Shown in pieces: positions 9,361-20,216 of a DNA stretch of 64,000 nt (its first letter is position 1; each line of letters starts with the position of its first letter). The DNA comes from Cherax quadricarinatus (taxonomy: Eukaryota; Arthropoda; Malacostraca; Decapoda; Parastacidae), in contig NW_027196452.1 of the NCBI RefSeq assembly GCF_038502225.1, positions 15,001-79,000 on the forward strand, in the 5' to 3' direction. A program made the position numbers and the translations under genes. Under the pieces are notes generated by a model that saw nothing but the letters and a program-made list of their open reading frames with translations, was not told the origin of the DNA and did not search any database.

Positions 9361-11503
9361 GTGTTGTGTTCTGCATCACTGTAAGTGTTGTGTTCTGCAT
9401 CACTGTAAGTGTTGTGTTCTGCATCACTGTAAGTGTTGTGTTCTGCATCACTGTAAGTGTTGTGTTCTGCATCACTGTAAGTGTTGTGTTCTGCATCACT
9501 GTAAGTGTTGTGTTCTGCATCACTGTAAGTGTTGTGTTCTGCATCACTGTAAGTGTTGTGTTCTGCATCACTGTAAGTGTTGTGTTCTGCATCACTGTAA
9601 GTGTTGTGTTCTGCATCACTGTAAGTGTTGTGTTCTGCATCACTGTAAGTGTTGTGTTCTGCATCACTGTAAGTGTTGTGTTCTGCATCACTGTAAGTGT
9701 TGTGTTCTGCATCACTGTAAGTGTTGTGTTCTGCACCACTGTAAGTGTTGTGTTCTGCACCACTGTAAGTGTTGTGTTCTGCATCACTGTAAGTGTTGTG
9801 TTCTGCATCACTGTAAGTGTTGTGTTCTGCATCACTGTAAGTGTTGTGTTCTGCATCACTGTAAGTGTTGTGTTCTGCATCACTGTAAGTGTTGTGTTCT
9901 GCATCACTGTAAGTGTTGTGTTCTGCATCACTGTAAGTGTTGTGTTCTGCATCACTGTAAGTGTTGTGTTCTGCATCACTGTAAGTGTTGTGTTCTGCAT
10001 CACTGTAAGTGTTGTGTTCTGCATCACTAAGTGTTGTGTTCTGCATCACTGTAAGTGTTGTGTTCTGCATCACTGTAAGTGTTGTGTTCTGCATCACTGT
10101 AAGTGTTGTGTTCTGCATCACTAAGTGTTGTGTTCTGCATCACTGTAAGTGTTGTGTTCTGCATCACTAAGTGTTGTGTTCTGCATCACTGTAAGTGTTG
10201 TGTTCTGCATCACTGTAAGTGTTGTGTTCTGCATCACTAAGTGTTGTGTTCTGCATCACTGTAAGTGTTGTGTTCTGCATCACTGTAAGTGTTGGGTTCT
10301 GCATCACTGTAAGTGTTGTGTTCTGCATCACTAAGTGTTGTGTTCTGCATCACTGTAAGTGTTGTGTTCTGCATCACTGTAAGTGTTGTGTTCTGCATCA
10401 CTAAGTGTTGTGTTCTGCATCACTGTAAGTGTTGTGTTCTGCATCACTAAGTGTTGTGTTCTGCATCACTGTAAGTGTTGTGTTCTGCATCACTGTAAGT
10501 GTTGTGTTCTGCATCACTGTAAGTGTTGTGTTCTGCATCTGTAACTGTAAGTGTTGTGTTCTGCATCACTGTAAGTGTTGTGTTCTGCATCACTGTAAGT
10601 GTTGTGTTCTGCATCACTGTAAGTGTTGTGTTCTGCATCACTGTAAGTGTTGTGTTCTGCATCACACTGCATCACTAAGTGTTGTGTTCTGCATCACTGT
10701 AAGTGTTGTGTTCTGCATCACTGTAAGTGTTGTGTTCTGCATCACTAAGTGTTGTGTTCTGCATCACTGTAAGTGTTGTGTTCTGCATCACTGTAAGTGT
10801 TGTGTTCTGCATCACTGTAAGTGTTGTGTTCTGCATCACTGTAAGTGTTGTGTTCTGCATCACTGTAAGTGTTGTGTTCTGCATCACTGTAAGTGTTGTG
10901 TTCTGCATCACTGTAAGTGTTGTGTTCTGCATCACTGCATCACTAAGTGTTGTGTTCTCCTTAACTGTAAGTGTTGTGTTCTGCATCACTGTAAGTGTTG
11001 TGTTCTGCATCACTGTAAGTGTTGTGTTCTGCATCACTGTAAGTGTTGTGTTCTGCATCACTGTAAGTGTTGTGTTCTGCATCACTGTAAGTGTTGTGTT
11101 CTGCATCACTGTAAGTGTTGTGTTCTGCATCACTGTAAGTGTTGTGTTCTGCATCACTGTAAGTGTTGTGTTCTGCATCACTGTAAGTGTTGTGTTCTGC
11201 ATCACTGTAAGTGTTGTGTTCTGCATCACTGTAAGTGTTGTGTTCTGCATCACTGTAAGTGTTGTGTTCTGCATCACTGTAAGTGTTGTGTTCTGCATCA
11301 CTGTAAGTGTTGTGTTCTGCATCACTGTAAGTGTTGTGTTCTGCATCACTGTAAGTGTTGTGTTCTGCATCACTGTAAGTGTTGTGTTCTGCATCACTGT
11401 AAGTGTTGTGTTCTGCATCACTGTAAGTGTTGTGTTCTGCATCACTGTAAGTGTTGTGTTCTGCATCACTGTAAGTGTTGTGTTCTGCATCACTGTAAGT
11501 GTT
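9361..11503 (+). repeat. 24-bp minisatellite inside the Gypsy leader, about 90 units
   Basis: Unit GTGTTGTGTTCTGCATCACT followed by GTAA. A 22-bp version lacking GT is clustered at about 10,020-10,450 and recurs to 10,950. Each full unit contains GTAAGT at its junction, the core of a 5' splice donor. All the Cys/His/Val-rich open frames are repeat artefacts. The array lies between the primer site and gag, so it would be part of the genomic RNA. Confidence 0.96.
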
Positions 11504-12263
11504 CTACCAACTATTATTTTTCATGTTTCATTAAACAAATTCACTCTTAGTGCAAATTTTAAGTTCTTCTTTTAAAGTAAATTGTTCTTTTGTTTGCTAA
11601 GTGTTGCTTAAGTTGTAGTTAAGAGTTAAAGTGTTCACTCAGTTCATTCCTTGATATAATTCTTTTCTTGTGTGTGTAATATTTTTTTATTATTGCACAT
11701 TGACTCATTTTGCAGTAATTCTTGTGCAAACATTTTGTTACCATTTTTCTTGCAGAAATTTTGTGCAGTGTTGTGCAATACTTTTTGATTAGCAATTATT
11801 ATTTGCAATATTGCTAGAGTTTATTTCAGTGCAGTTTATTATGCTTTGTTCTGTGTATAATATTTTATTCTTTCTGTGCCATTTTATTTTATTTCAGTGA
11901 ATTGTTTCCCAGTTTGTTTTATTTTGCACAAGCTTTATTGAGTCCATTTTATCATTTTATTGTGTATTTCCTTGTTGCATTGAGAGTAAAGACAACTCAC
12001 TGTGCCATTCATTCAATTTAAAGTAAAAGTTGAGCAAATTAGATTTGATTAAAGTATAAGCTCTCTTGATTTTCCAAGTGTTGTTTGTTCAGTTAAGCAT
12101 TTTCTTTGTGACTAAGTTCTTTGCTTACTGTGTGACCTGTCAATTTTTAATTACTTATGCAGAATAGTTAAGCATTTTCTTCCCATTTAAGTTCACTGTG
12201 TTGTGTGTTCCTCAGTTACATTTTCTTTTGTTTCTGTAAAGTCTTGTTTTACATTTTGCAAAC
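11504..12263 (+). other. Gypsy leader, T-rich part before gag
   Basis: About 760 bp of T-rich sequence with many TTGTGCA and TTTATT motifs, no reading frame of note, leading to the gag ATG at 12,264. Confidence 0.6.
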
Positions 12264-13441
12264 ATGTCTCAAGTCTTCTCAAGCAATGCCTCAGCACATG
12301 CTGCTAGTACAACCATTGATACATCAGTTCACAATTCGAGTAATCCTTTATCAAACAATAGATATACTCAGATTTCTAGCCTGCATAATTTCAGTGGTGA
12401 TCCATATGATGCTATGCCATTGTTCAATGGTAACCCAGACAACCTAGAAGGTTGGTTTACTACTGTTTGAGCCAGAGCTAATGCTTCAGTAGATGGTCTT
12501 CCATCTGAGAGTTGTTTAATCAGTATCGGAAAGGAGAGTCTAGCCCATTCTCCAGCCACCTCACGTGTTTAACTTAATTCGTATGAAGGATTTTCAAGAT
12601 CTAACTAGGTGGCAAGATTATGAAGAGTTAATTCGCAACTATCTCGAACCGGTGCGAGAAACCGATCCGTTTGTCGTTCTCAAAGAATTAGTTTGCACAG
12701 CTCCGAGGCCAGAAGAGTCATTAGACGAGTTTGCCCTTCGTCTTAATAACCTAATGTCCTCATTCGTTAAAGCATGTCAAAATTCCAAGTACCTTAAAGA
12801 TAACGATAAACCAGCTCTTGAAGGGTTTGCCAGATTAGCCGCATTCGGAGTTATCAAACAACTAATGCCACCGACATCTATATACGTGTACAATTCAAGT
12901 CCTCTAGATGCTACTATGGGACCGCTCGCAGCTCTCATCCATGTACGAAATTTGTGTCCCGAGGGAACCTTCCCTTATCGTAAGTCTACACCAACCACTT
13001 TGTCCACTCCTGTACTTCCTCTAATTTGTGCTACTACCAAACTCCCAACCTTAATCACTCGCATCCATAATCCAAAGCTAGCGTTAAGAGCCATCATTCC
13101 CGTAGCACCTGTAGCATGTACAGTACCCACAGTCAAAGAACTTGCTACAGTTGTGGTTACCGTGGCCATAGAATTAATTGTCCTGATAGTCACCCTAAGA
13201 GGCATCGTACTGATGATGAGTACCAGTCAGATCTTCCCTACTGTAATTATCATAGAACTCATGGACATGACACATCTGAGTGCAATGCTCTCTACAACCT
13301 GAAGTACTCTGGATTCTTCCGTGGCCATTCCAGCCGCAGAGCCAGGAGAGGAAACAGACGTTGTGGTTCTCAAACTAACCAGAACCAGGCTCATTCTTCC
13401 AATTCGGGGGAATCCGAGCACCCCAGTCTACTCGTCCAGTC
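12264..13441 (+). pseudogene. gag of the Gypsy element, disrupted
   Basis: Starts MSQVFSSNASAHAASTT at 12,264. A TGA at 12,468-12,470 breaks the frame, and a frameshift near 12,565 moves to the frame that reads MKDFQDLTRWQDYEELIRNY, which resembles the helical capsid region of Gypsy Gag. A further shift between about 12,980 and 13,116 leads to a zinc knuckle CYSCGYRGHRINC (from 13,143), then a second Cys/His cluster CNYHRTHGHDTSEC. The knuckle spacing is CX2CX4HX3C, one residue short of the usual CX2CX4HX4C. Gag would package element RNA, but this copy cannot make it in one piece. Confidence 0.8.
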
Positions 13442-14059
13442 ATGACAGTAGGTGATAATGAGTACACTATCCCAGTCCAAAATTCCTATGAAGCCTTAGC
13501 CAGCCTTGAGAATGACAACCCTGCTGTTGATGCTGCTTCACACGTCTCTGACGTAGAGGAATTTGGGGATGAAGTAGAAAATGCATTCTCCGATGACAAC
13601 CCACCTTTCTGTTTGCACATAACTCCTAATGAAACGATAGGTCCTTTGGTACAAGCTTCTATCCATAATGCGCCCGTTCGTGTGTTCATGGACTCTGGTG
13701 CGCAAGTTAATATTATCAGGTCTAGCTTGTTTAAAGAGAAGCAGTTACGATGTGTCCTCCTCATTGAACCAACTACTGTAACCTCCCTTAGTGGAGTAGC
13801 TGGTTCCCTTCTGCAAGTCCGAGGTCAGACTTCGCTCACCTTTACTATCCAAGGCAGAGACTTTACTGCTGCTTTTCTTGTTGTCGACCAGATTACTTTC
13901 CCTGGTGACCTTCTACTGGGATTTGCTTCCATGCGAGACTTACGCATTGTGCTCGACCTGTACCGATGGCATGCACAAATTGACGACTTCATTGTTCCAT
14001 TCTGGGGTTACCAGCTTGGATCAGAAATCTGCCATACTGCCGCAGAGTATGATGTATGA
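13442..14059 (+). pseudogene. Aspartic protease region of Gypsy pol
   Basis: A 205-codon open frame with VFMDSGAQVNIIRSSLF, where the DSGA at 13,691 is the retropepsin active site, and a downstream DLLLGFASMRDLRIVLD segment that matches the second conserved region. Retropepsins cut Gag-Pol precursors as dimers. The domain itself is intact, but it is cut off from RT by a stop at 14,057-14,059 and from gag by a frame change. It is listed as a pseudogene because the polyprotein is broken. Confidence 0.8.
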
Positions 14060-14601
14060 ATTAAGTCCTTACAAGCCAATGCATTCTCCAGTAGCGTACC
14101 CAAGCGGTCAGGCACTGGTAACTCTGTCACTCCCATCTGTGTTTCACCTACACCTTCAGACTTGCAAGATAGTGTTCCGTTGCCTCAAGTGTCCGGGGAC
14201 ACTCAGACTGCCTTGAGTGCACAGCCTATCTCTGCAATGACTGCTAGTTCGAGTAGTAGTTTCTCCACAGGGGATGCCTTGTCAGAAAACGGTTACTTGA
14301 AACTAGTAATGCCATCTCTTGATGATGTCACATGCCGTCTGCAGAAAGACGCCTCTGCTGCGGCTAGTGCTCTCACTAGAGTGTTTTTGTTCCTAATGTT
14401 CCAGATGGTGATAACGTCCTGGTTGACAGTGATTCCTGCAAGGTCAAGGGTATATTTGTTGAACCTTCCTTACACATTGTAAGAGACAGTAAGATCCATT
14501 TATTCCTTGCTAACACTTCGGGTCACGGTGTTCGTCTCAGAGCAAATACCTATCTCGTTGACCTAATTCACTATCCTTACCCTGTTCAAGTACAGGATGA
14601 C
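14060..14601 (+). pseudogene. Protease-RT linker of Gypsy pol, frameshifted
   Basis: Pol-like sequence continues in mixed frames: a 106-codon frame at 14,162-14,482, then a frame reading HIVRDSKIHLFLANTSGHGV about 14,470-14,535. The latter is typical of the region before RT in this family. At least one frameshift lies between them. Confidence 0.55.
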
Positions 14602-14892
14602 GTGCCACCTGACCAGTGGGTCGGTGCTATTTCAACAGTGGAGACCTCATCCACTCCACTGGATCAATCCATTCCACCAGTTGAGGAGAAAGACTTAGCT
14701 CCCACTGACTTCCCAGACGAAGTCAGGAGTTTGTTGACTCTGTTGAACAAACGTCGTAAAACCATTGCCTTACCAGGTGAGAAGATGGGTATAACGAACT
14801 TGTCCCATCGTATTCCACTTGAACCTGGTACTAGACCTATCTATATACCTGCGTACAGAATGCCTCATTCCCAAGTTGCTGTCGCAGAAGAA

Positions 14893-15649
14893 TGCGAGGG
14901 AAAAAGTTCAATAGATAGGAGTAGCAAGGGAGTATATAGTAACAATAGTTTCATTGCCGGCTACTTGTTAAGGTAGGGCAAGTCCAGCTCCCGCTATTCC
15001 CCCCCCTTTTTCCCCCACCCCTAAAGTGATAGTTTGATTGCCAGCTGCTTGTTAAGGTAGGGTCAGTCTAGCTCCCGCTATCCCTTCCCCTCCTCCCCCC
15101 CAAAAGGTGACGTGTGGGGCTCCGGTCCAAACAGTAATCACTAGACTCACAGCTCCCAGCACTACTGAAAGTACATGCCTGCCTTGTATTCTAGTGGATT
15201 TATTGGTTGAAAGCTTCACTTTTGACCAATAATAAACTTAGTCCTTTCAGTCTTGCTCTAGGTTGACTGTTGTAATAATCACCACGTCTTTTAGGTATTG
15301 TACTTATCATGGAGAGTGATTCCTTAAGCAGTGGGTAACCTGTCTATCTTTCCAGCTTGGATGACAGAGAGGGTCACCTGCCAATCAACGAGTAGAATTG
15401 ATGGAGATGGACTAACGTCCTGAGACTTCCCCTTTTTGGATTTAATTACCTGTGCACCTGTATGAAATTGCAGGACGTAACCCCTCATCATTGCAGTGGT
15501 AAAGAACCTGCTTTCCTGTCATTGGGATAGAATACTCAAGGCTATACTGTGAAGAACGAACTGGTGGGTTGTACCCAACACCTGCAACCCCCCCCCATCA
15601 GCAACTGCTACGATTTCTACAACACGCAGTGTCACCAACACCAGACACC

Positions 15650-15725
<76 letters not shown>

Positions 15726-15940
15726 TGTTGAGTTCAAATGTTATTTTATTCATTTCATTTTTCATTTTTCTTTCAAATAGGATATACTTTTCATGTTTTA
15801 TTGTTTTATGTTTGCTTTAATAAATAATAAAGTGTTTATCTTTGTGAATTATTTCGTTTTCTATTCATTAATTTTCCTGAGGAGGAGCCAGCCTTGGTAA
15901 TACTGTCTGAAGTTGTTACAGGGCTGAGTAAGCCTTCACA
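14893..15940 (+). mobile_element. Solo LTR of another retrotransposon, nested in the RT
   Basis: A 1,048-bp insert starts TGCGAGG and ends CCTTCACA (TG...CA ends). It is flanked by the direct repeat AAGAA at 14,888-14,892 and 15,941-15,945. With one AAGAA counted once, the interruption is 1,053 bp, a multiple of three, and the RT frame matches on both sides. The insert has no coding sequence. It holds an imperfect internal duplication (GCTACTTGTTAAGGTAGGG at about 14,960 and GCTGCTTGTTAAGGTAGGG at about 15,044), a (TA)n run at 15,652-15,721 and AATAAATAATAAA near 15,818-15,831. These traits fit a solo LTR left by LTR-LTR recombination. The parent family is unknown. Confidence 0.85.
15652..15721. 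repeat. (TA)n microsatellite within the solo LTR
   Basis: Uninterrupted AT dinucleotide run of about 70 bp. The Ile/Tyr open frames across it are artefacts. Confidence 0.97.
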
Positions 15941-16522
15941 AAGAACTGATAAATCAGATGCTCAATGATGGAGTTATTGCACATAGCAATTCACCCTGGA
16001 ATGCGCCCTTGATCCTAGTGCCTAAGAAGGACGGCACTTGGCGCCCGGTGATTGATTTTAGGAAGTTAAATGCGAAAACCACTCCAGATCGCTTCCCACT
16101 TCCTGTACTAGGTGATCTTTTACGCAATATGGGAGATAAAGTCTTCTCGACCCTGGACTTGTTACAAGGGTTTTGGCAAGTCCCTCTTCACGAGGACAGC
16201 CAAGAGTTAACCGCATTCTCTACTCCCACAGGTCATTATCACTTCCTTCGAATGGCTTTTGGATTACGATCTTCTCCTATCACGTTCTCTAGACTCATGA
16301 CCAAAATCTTTAGAGGTCTAATAGGTAAAGCACTTATGGTGTACTTAGACGGCATAATTGTCATGTCCAAAGATGTGGATACACACCTGAAAAGACTTGA
16401 TATAGTACTTGTTAAGCTTGAAGAAGCCAATTTAAAGATCAAACTGTCGAAATGTCAATTTTTCAGATCAGAAATTAAGTTTCTGGGTCACGTAGTCACT
16501 CCTAGAGGGGTTACGACTGATC

Positions 16523-17382
16523 AAAGTAACGGCAGTACTAAATTTTCCAACTCCCAAAACTGCTGATGCTGTAAGATCCTTTGTGGGTCTAGCAGGTTTC
16601 CACAGATCTTTCATTGAAATTTTTTCTTCAATTGCAGCTCCGCTAACTGAATTGCTTAAGAAAGATGCTCCTTTCGTTTGGACCTTCCGTCAAGAAAGAG
16701 CATTCCAGACACTAAAAGAAAAGCTAACGTCCGCTCCTTTTTTGAAATTCCCAGATTTTTCTAAGCCCTTCTACCTGACAACTGATGCTAGTTCAATTGG
16801 CATAGGTGCCGTACTAGCTCAGAAAACTGATGGCAAGTACAATGCAGTTGCATTTGTTAGCCGAGTCCTTACGAAGGCTGAACATAATTATACAGTAACG
16901 GAGCAAGAAGCTTTAGCAATAGTATGGTCTTTGAAGAACTTCTGAGACATTATTTACCAGTACCCTGTTCATGTCTTGACAGACCATGCACTTTATTCCA
17001 GAACAAACAACCTACTGGAAGGTTAGCCAGATGGACCTTGACTATCCAAGAGTTCAATCCCACTTTTGAACATTTACCTGGCAAGTCAAATGTAGTCGCA
17101 GATGCTTTATCGCGACACGTTAGTGTAGTTACTGCAGATCTTCCATTTACTGTCGAGGATGTCAAAAATGCCCAAAGAACAGATCCCATGTGGTCTGGTG
17201 TGATTCGATTCCTGCTCCAGGAAGATCTTATTCTGACTGTGAAGCCACCAGCACCCATTAGTGACTTTGTAATGAGCCAAGAATTACTGTATCAAACAGC
17301 CGAGTTGGGTACTCCAAGTAGAAGTTTACCAGTTAGTAATTCCACAGTCACTAGTGAACGTAGCTCTACAGCTAGTTCATGA
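16523..17382 (+). pseudogene. RNase H and connection region of Gypsy pol, disrupted
   Basis: The frame from about 16,523 reads FVGLAGFHRSFIEIFSSIA, YLTTDASSIGIGAVLAQ and TEQEALAIVWSLKNF. TDAS and the QEALAI Glu are RNase H catalytic positions. A TGA at 16,943-16,945 (probably from CGA) stops it, and the same frame goes on to VLTDHALYS with the next catalytic Asp. A frame change near 17,000 leads to QPTGRLARWTLTIQEF and PGKSNVVADALSRH, the classic end of Gypsy RNase H. RNase H removes the RNA template after reverse transcription. Confidence 0.88.
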
Positions 17383-18386
17383 TGCACCAGGTGTTGCACA
17401 CCCTGGTATGGATCGCTCTGTGAAACAAGCCAGAATGAAATACTTTTGGCCACGTATGGCAACTGACATTTCCGAGTATGTTAAGAAATGTAGTGTTTGT
17501 ATGCAACATAAAGGAAATGTCAATGGTCCTAATCCAATCCATTTCACCAGATATTGTGAGTTAGTTCCTATTGCAGATAAGACTGCCGAGACAGTAGCTA
17601 AAGCGTTTAAAGGAACGCATTATCTGCAGGCATACTACCTCTAAGTCCTTAGTAACAGATAATGGAGGTGAATTCTGTAATAAGATTCTTGAAAATTTGT
17701 GTACTTTGTACAAGATCTCTAAATCCACCATTGTTCCTCACCATCCTGCCAGCAATGGGTTAGCCGAACGAACCAATAAGAAAGTACTTGATGTCCTGAG
17801 AGCCACTATCAACCCCAATAGTGAAACTTGAGATGAAGTTATACCAGATGTCCAATGTGCCATAAATTCTGCTTACAATGCTTCCATAGGTGATACTCCA
17901 CATTATGCATTGTATGGTGTAGACAAGCGTTTACCCTATGAGTTGTTATATTCCACTCCGAAACCTAATTACAACCCTGATGATTTCGTAGCAACTCGTA
18001 CCAGCATGGCTCAAAGTGTTTTTAGAAGAATCCCTGAAACACTTCATAAATCAACAGCAGAATTTACTAGAGTAACTAATAGCCGTGCTAAGCCATCAAA
18101 AGTTAAAGTAGGTTCGAGAGTAATGCTGACAAATTTCAACAAAACATCCGCAATGCCTAAGCTCGATCAAAAGTTTGTCGGCCCTTATCGAGTTGTAGAA
18201 CATATCTCTGGCAATAAGTATAAGGTTAGAGAAATTAGTACTGGTAAGTACAAGGAATCGCATTTAGATCATATGAAATTAGTATGCGATGTTGATGATA
18301 TTGCTACCCAGACTAATGTGACAGATGCTGAAAATCCTCTTGACTCTGTACCCTCTACCTCAGATACTCAGTCAGAATCAACCTGA
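17354..18386 (+). pseudogene. Integrase of Gypsy pol, disrupted and missing the first catalytic Asp
   Basis: The zinc-binding domain is clear: VHDAPGVAHPGMDRSVKQAR, then YFWPRMATDISEYVKKCSVC. After NGPNPIH (about 17,540) the sequence jumps to FTRYCELVPIADKTAETVAK. In related integrases about 35 residues with the first catalytic Asp lie here, so a deletion is inferred. A frameshift at about 17,610 follows, then TDNGGEFCN (second Asp) and SNGLAERTNKKV (Glu). A TGA at 17,829-17,831 replaces an expected Trp. The C-terminal GPY/F-like module KFVGPYRVVEHISGNKYKV is readable to 18,386. Integrase would insert the DNA copy. Confidence 0.88.
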
Positions 18387-18588
18387 ATGTCGTTACTCCT
18401 TGCGTACTCGACAAGTAATGAGAAACTCACAAGTATCTTTTGTAGATACTCGTTCAGATCTCCCTCAGTCAAGGCATGTGTTAGACATTGCAGAGGAATT
18501 TGATCCTCCCAGAGATGATAACCATTCTGCATATGTAAACCTCACCCTCGCAGAATTGGGTTTAAATGTACATAGTCTGTATAACTAG
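18387..18588 (+). pseudogene. C-terminal tail of Gypsy pol in a shifted frame
   Basis: After the stop at 18,386 the reading continues one frame over as RYSLRTRQVMRNSQVSF to ...LNVHSLYN, ending 18,588. RYSLRTR is a common motif in the tail of Gypsy polyproteins, so the split is a further frameshift. Confidence 0.6.
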
Positions 18589-19036
18589 TTGTCAACTGTT
18601 TGTTATTAACTGATCAGTTTTTCAGAATTTTTTTTTTTTTCGTATTCACGTTCTCTCCGTTTTCTGAGAATTTGACAGTAATGATCTGAGTGCGCACCAG
18701 ATGCCTTTGCTGTTAATTTCACCTTGTATATATATATTTATTCTCCCTCAGAATCCGTAGAGTGCATGAATACAGATCGATCGATCAATTCCATTCATAT
18801 TGTACAATGATTTGTTCTTATAGTTTGTAATGCATTACGTTAAAACTCATGTTAAAAGTGATTACGTTAACACCCATTATGTAAAACTCATTTTGTTAAC
18901 ATCCATTATGATACCATCCATCAGTTCTAAGTTATATATGAATTTGTTATTGTATAGAATCAGCCCAGAACCACCTGCCTGTTCAGCCTATAGAATAGTA
19001 GTGTATGTCCAGACGACATACGTAACATGACCAAGC
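18589..19036 (+). other. Gypsy 3' untranslated region
   Basis: AT-rich, with short degenerate repeats (CATTATGTAAAACTCAT, TACGTTAAAACTCAT). No reading frame. The bases just before the LTR (GTAACATGACCAAGC) are not a convincing polypurine tract. Confidence 0.6.
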
Positions 19037-19326
19037 TGTCAGCATAGTTGCTGAATCCCCTTATATGTGTTGTATAGCATATCATAGTACCATCCATGTG
19101 TTTACATAGAAGATCCCTAGGCCTGTGACTGTGTGACGTCATGGGATGCTCCATGAGTGAGCGGGACAGGCTACCTCGGCCTCAGTCGGTGCATAGACAT
19201 CCAGGCTAGAACACGGCAAGGCTGGGCTCCATCTCCCATTACCACAGTCTGACAATATAGCGTCACCATCCAACAAGTGTGTCTATCTTCAACCCTCCAT
19301 ATCTCCTTTTAAGAACCCCTACGACA
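19037..19326 (+). repeat. 3' LTR of the Gypsy element
   Basis: 290 bp, the same sequence as 8,317-8,604 with 6 substitutions and a 2-bp TG insertion (GTGACTGTGTGACGTCATGG). Followed by CTCC (19,327-19,330), the second copy of the target duplication. Confidence 0.93.
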
Positions 19327-19489
19327 CTCCCACACTTGCACTCACACACACTCTCCTACACACACACACTCCCACACTGGCACTCTCGCACTCACACTCC
19401 CACACCGGCACTCTTGCACTCACACACACTCCTACACACACACACACCCACACTGGCACACTCGCGCTCACACGCACACTCCTACACAG
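19327..19489. repeat. CA-rich tract between Gypsy and LINE copy 1
   Basis: (CA)n mixed with CACTCCCACACTGGCACTCTCGCAC-type units. It continues the tract seen at 8,179-8,316. The last bases before the LINE are CTCCTACACAG. Confidence 0.9.
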
Positions 19490-20165
19490 ACCTCACTCAG
19501 GGAGAAAGACCTTGGGGTGACCATAACACCGAGCACATCACCGGAGGCACACATCAACCAAATAACCGCTGCAGCATACGGGCGCCTGGCAAACCTGAGA
19601 ATAGCGTTCCGATACCTTAATAAGGAATCGTTCAAGACACTGTACACTGTGTATGTTAGGCCCATACTGGACTATGCAGCACCAGTCTGGAACCCACACC
19701 TGGTCAAGCACGTCAAGAAGTTAGAGAAAGTACAAAGGTTTGCAACAAGGCTAGTCCCAGAGCTCAAGGGAATGTCGTACGAGGAAAGGTTAAGGGAAAT
19801 CGGACTGACGACACTGGAGGACAGAAGGGTCAGGGGAGACATGATAACGACATACAAGATACTGCGGGGAATAGACAAGGTGGACAGAGATAGGATGTTC
19901 CAGAGAGGGGACACAGAGACAAGGGGTCACAACTGGAAGCTGAAGACTCAGACGAGTCACAGGGACATTAGGAAGTATTTCTTCAGTCATAGAGTTGTCA
20001 GCAAGTGGAATAGCCTAGCAAGTGAAGTAGTGGAGGCAGGAACCATACATAGTTTTAAGAAGAGGTATGACAAAGCTCAGGAAGCAGAGAGAGAGGATCC
20101 AGTAGCGATCAGTGAAGAGGCGGGGCCAGGAGCTGAGTCTCGACCCCTACAACCACAATTAGGTG

Positions 20166-20170
<5 letters not shown>
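19490..20170 (+). mobile_element. LINE copy 1, 5'-truncated
   Basis: Starts inside the C-terminal part of ORF2 (ACCTCACTCAGGGAGAAAGA) and ends with the family 3' end GGTGAGTAC, followed by (CA)n. The reading frame from 19,517 gives INQITAAAYGRLANLRIAFR, VRPILDYAAPVWNPHLVKHV and KYFFSHRVVSKWNSLASEVV. Against copy 3, an inserted base near the end removes the stop, so the frame runs into the CA repeat. The RT catalytic core is absent. The 5' junction is CACAG, inside a CA-rich tract. Confidence 0.92.

Positions 20171-20216
<46 letters not shown>

Larger units (their letters stand above)
14602..16566 (+). pseudogene. Reverse transcriptase of Gypsy pol, split by a solo LTR
   Basis: The N-terminal part (14,602-14,892) ends RPIYIPAYRMPHSQVAVAEE. 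The domain resumes at 15,946 after a 1,048-bp insertion and reads PWNAPLILVPKKDGTWRPVI, DFRKLN, FSTLDLLQGFWQVPL and FLRMAFGLRSSP. The catalytic YxDD box is YLDG (16,342-16,353): GAC-GGC instead of GAC-GAC/GAT, a one-base change that removes a metal-binding aspartate. A frameshift at about 16,520 follows. RT would copy element RNA into DNA, but this copy is dead for at least three independent reasons. Confidence 0.9.
8317..19326 (+). mobile_element. Ty3/Gypsy LTR retrotransposon, complete but inactivated
   Basis: An 11.0-kb element: LTR (288 bp), primer site, a 3.6-kb leader holding a minisatellite, gag with zinc knuckle, aspartic protease, reverse transcriptase, RNase H, integrase with GPY/F-like C-terminus, and LTR (290 bp). 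The domain order PR-RT-RH-IN identifies Ty3/Gypsy. The LTRs begin TGTC and end GACA and are flanked by a CTCC duplication. They differ by 6 substitutions and one 2-bp indel (about 2%), so the insertion is fairly young. Even so, the coding part has several frameshifts and stops, a YLDG active site, a deletion in integrase and a nested solo LTR. I see no env-like reading frame and no clear polypurine tract before the right LTR. Confidence 0.92.

Noticed and set aside
9323..11575. Cys/His- and Val-rich repeat proteins in the Gypsy leader array
   Set aside because: Repeat artefacts in several frames and both strands at once, lying in a non-coding leader.
8317..19326. Possible env-bearing (errantivirus-like) element
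   Set aside because: After integrase only about 450 bp without a reading frame remains before the LTR. No signal peptide or transmembrane frame is seen.
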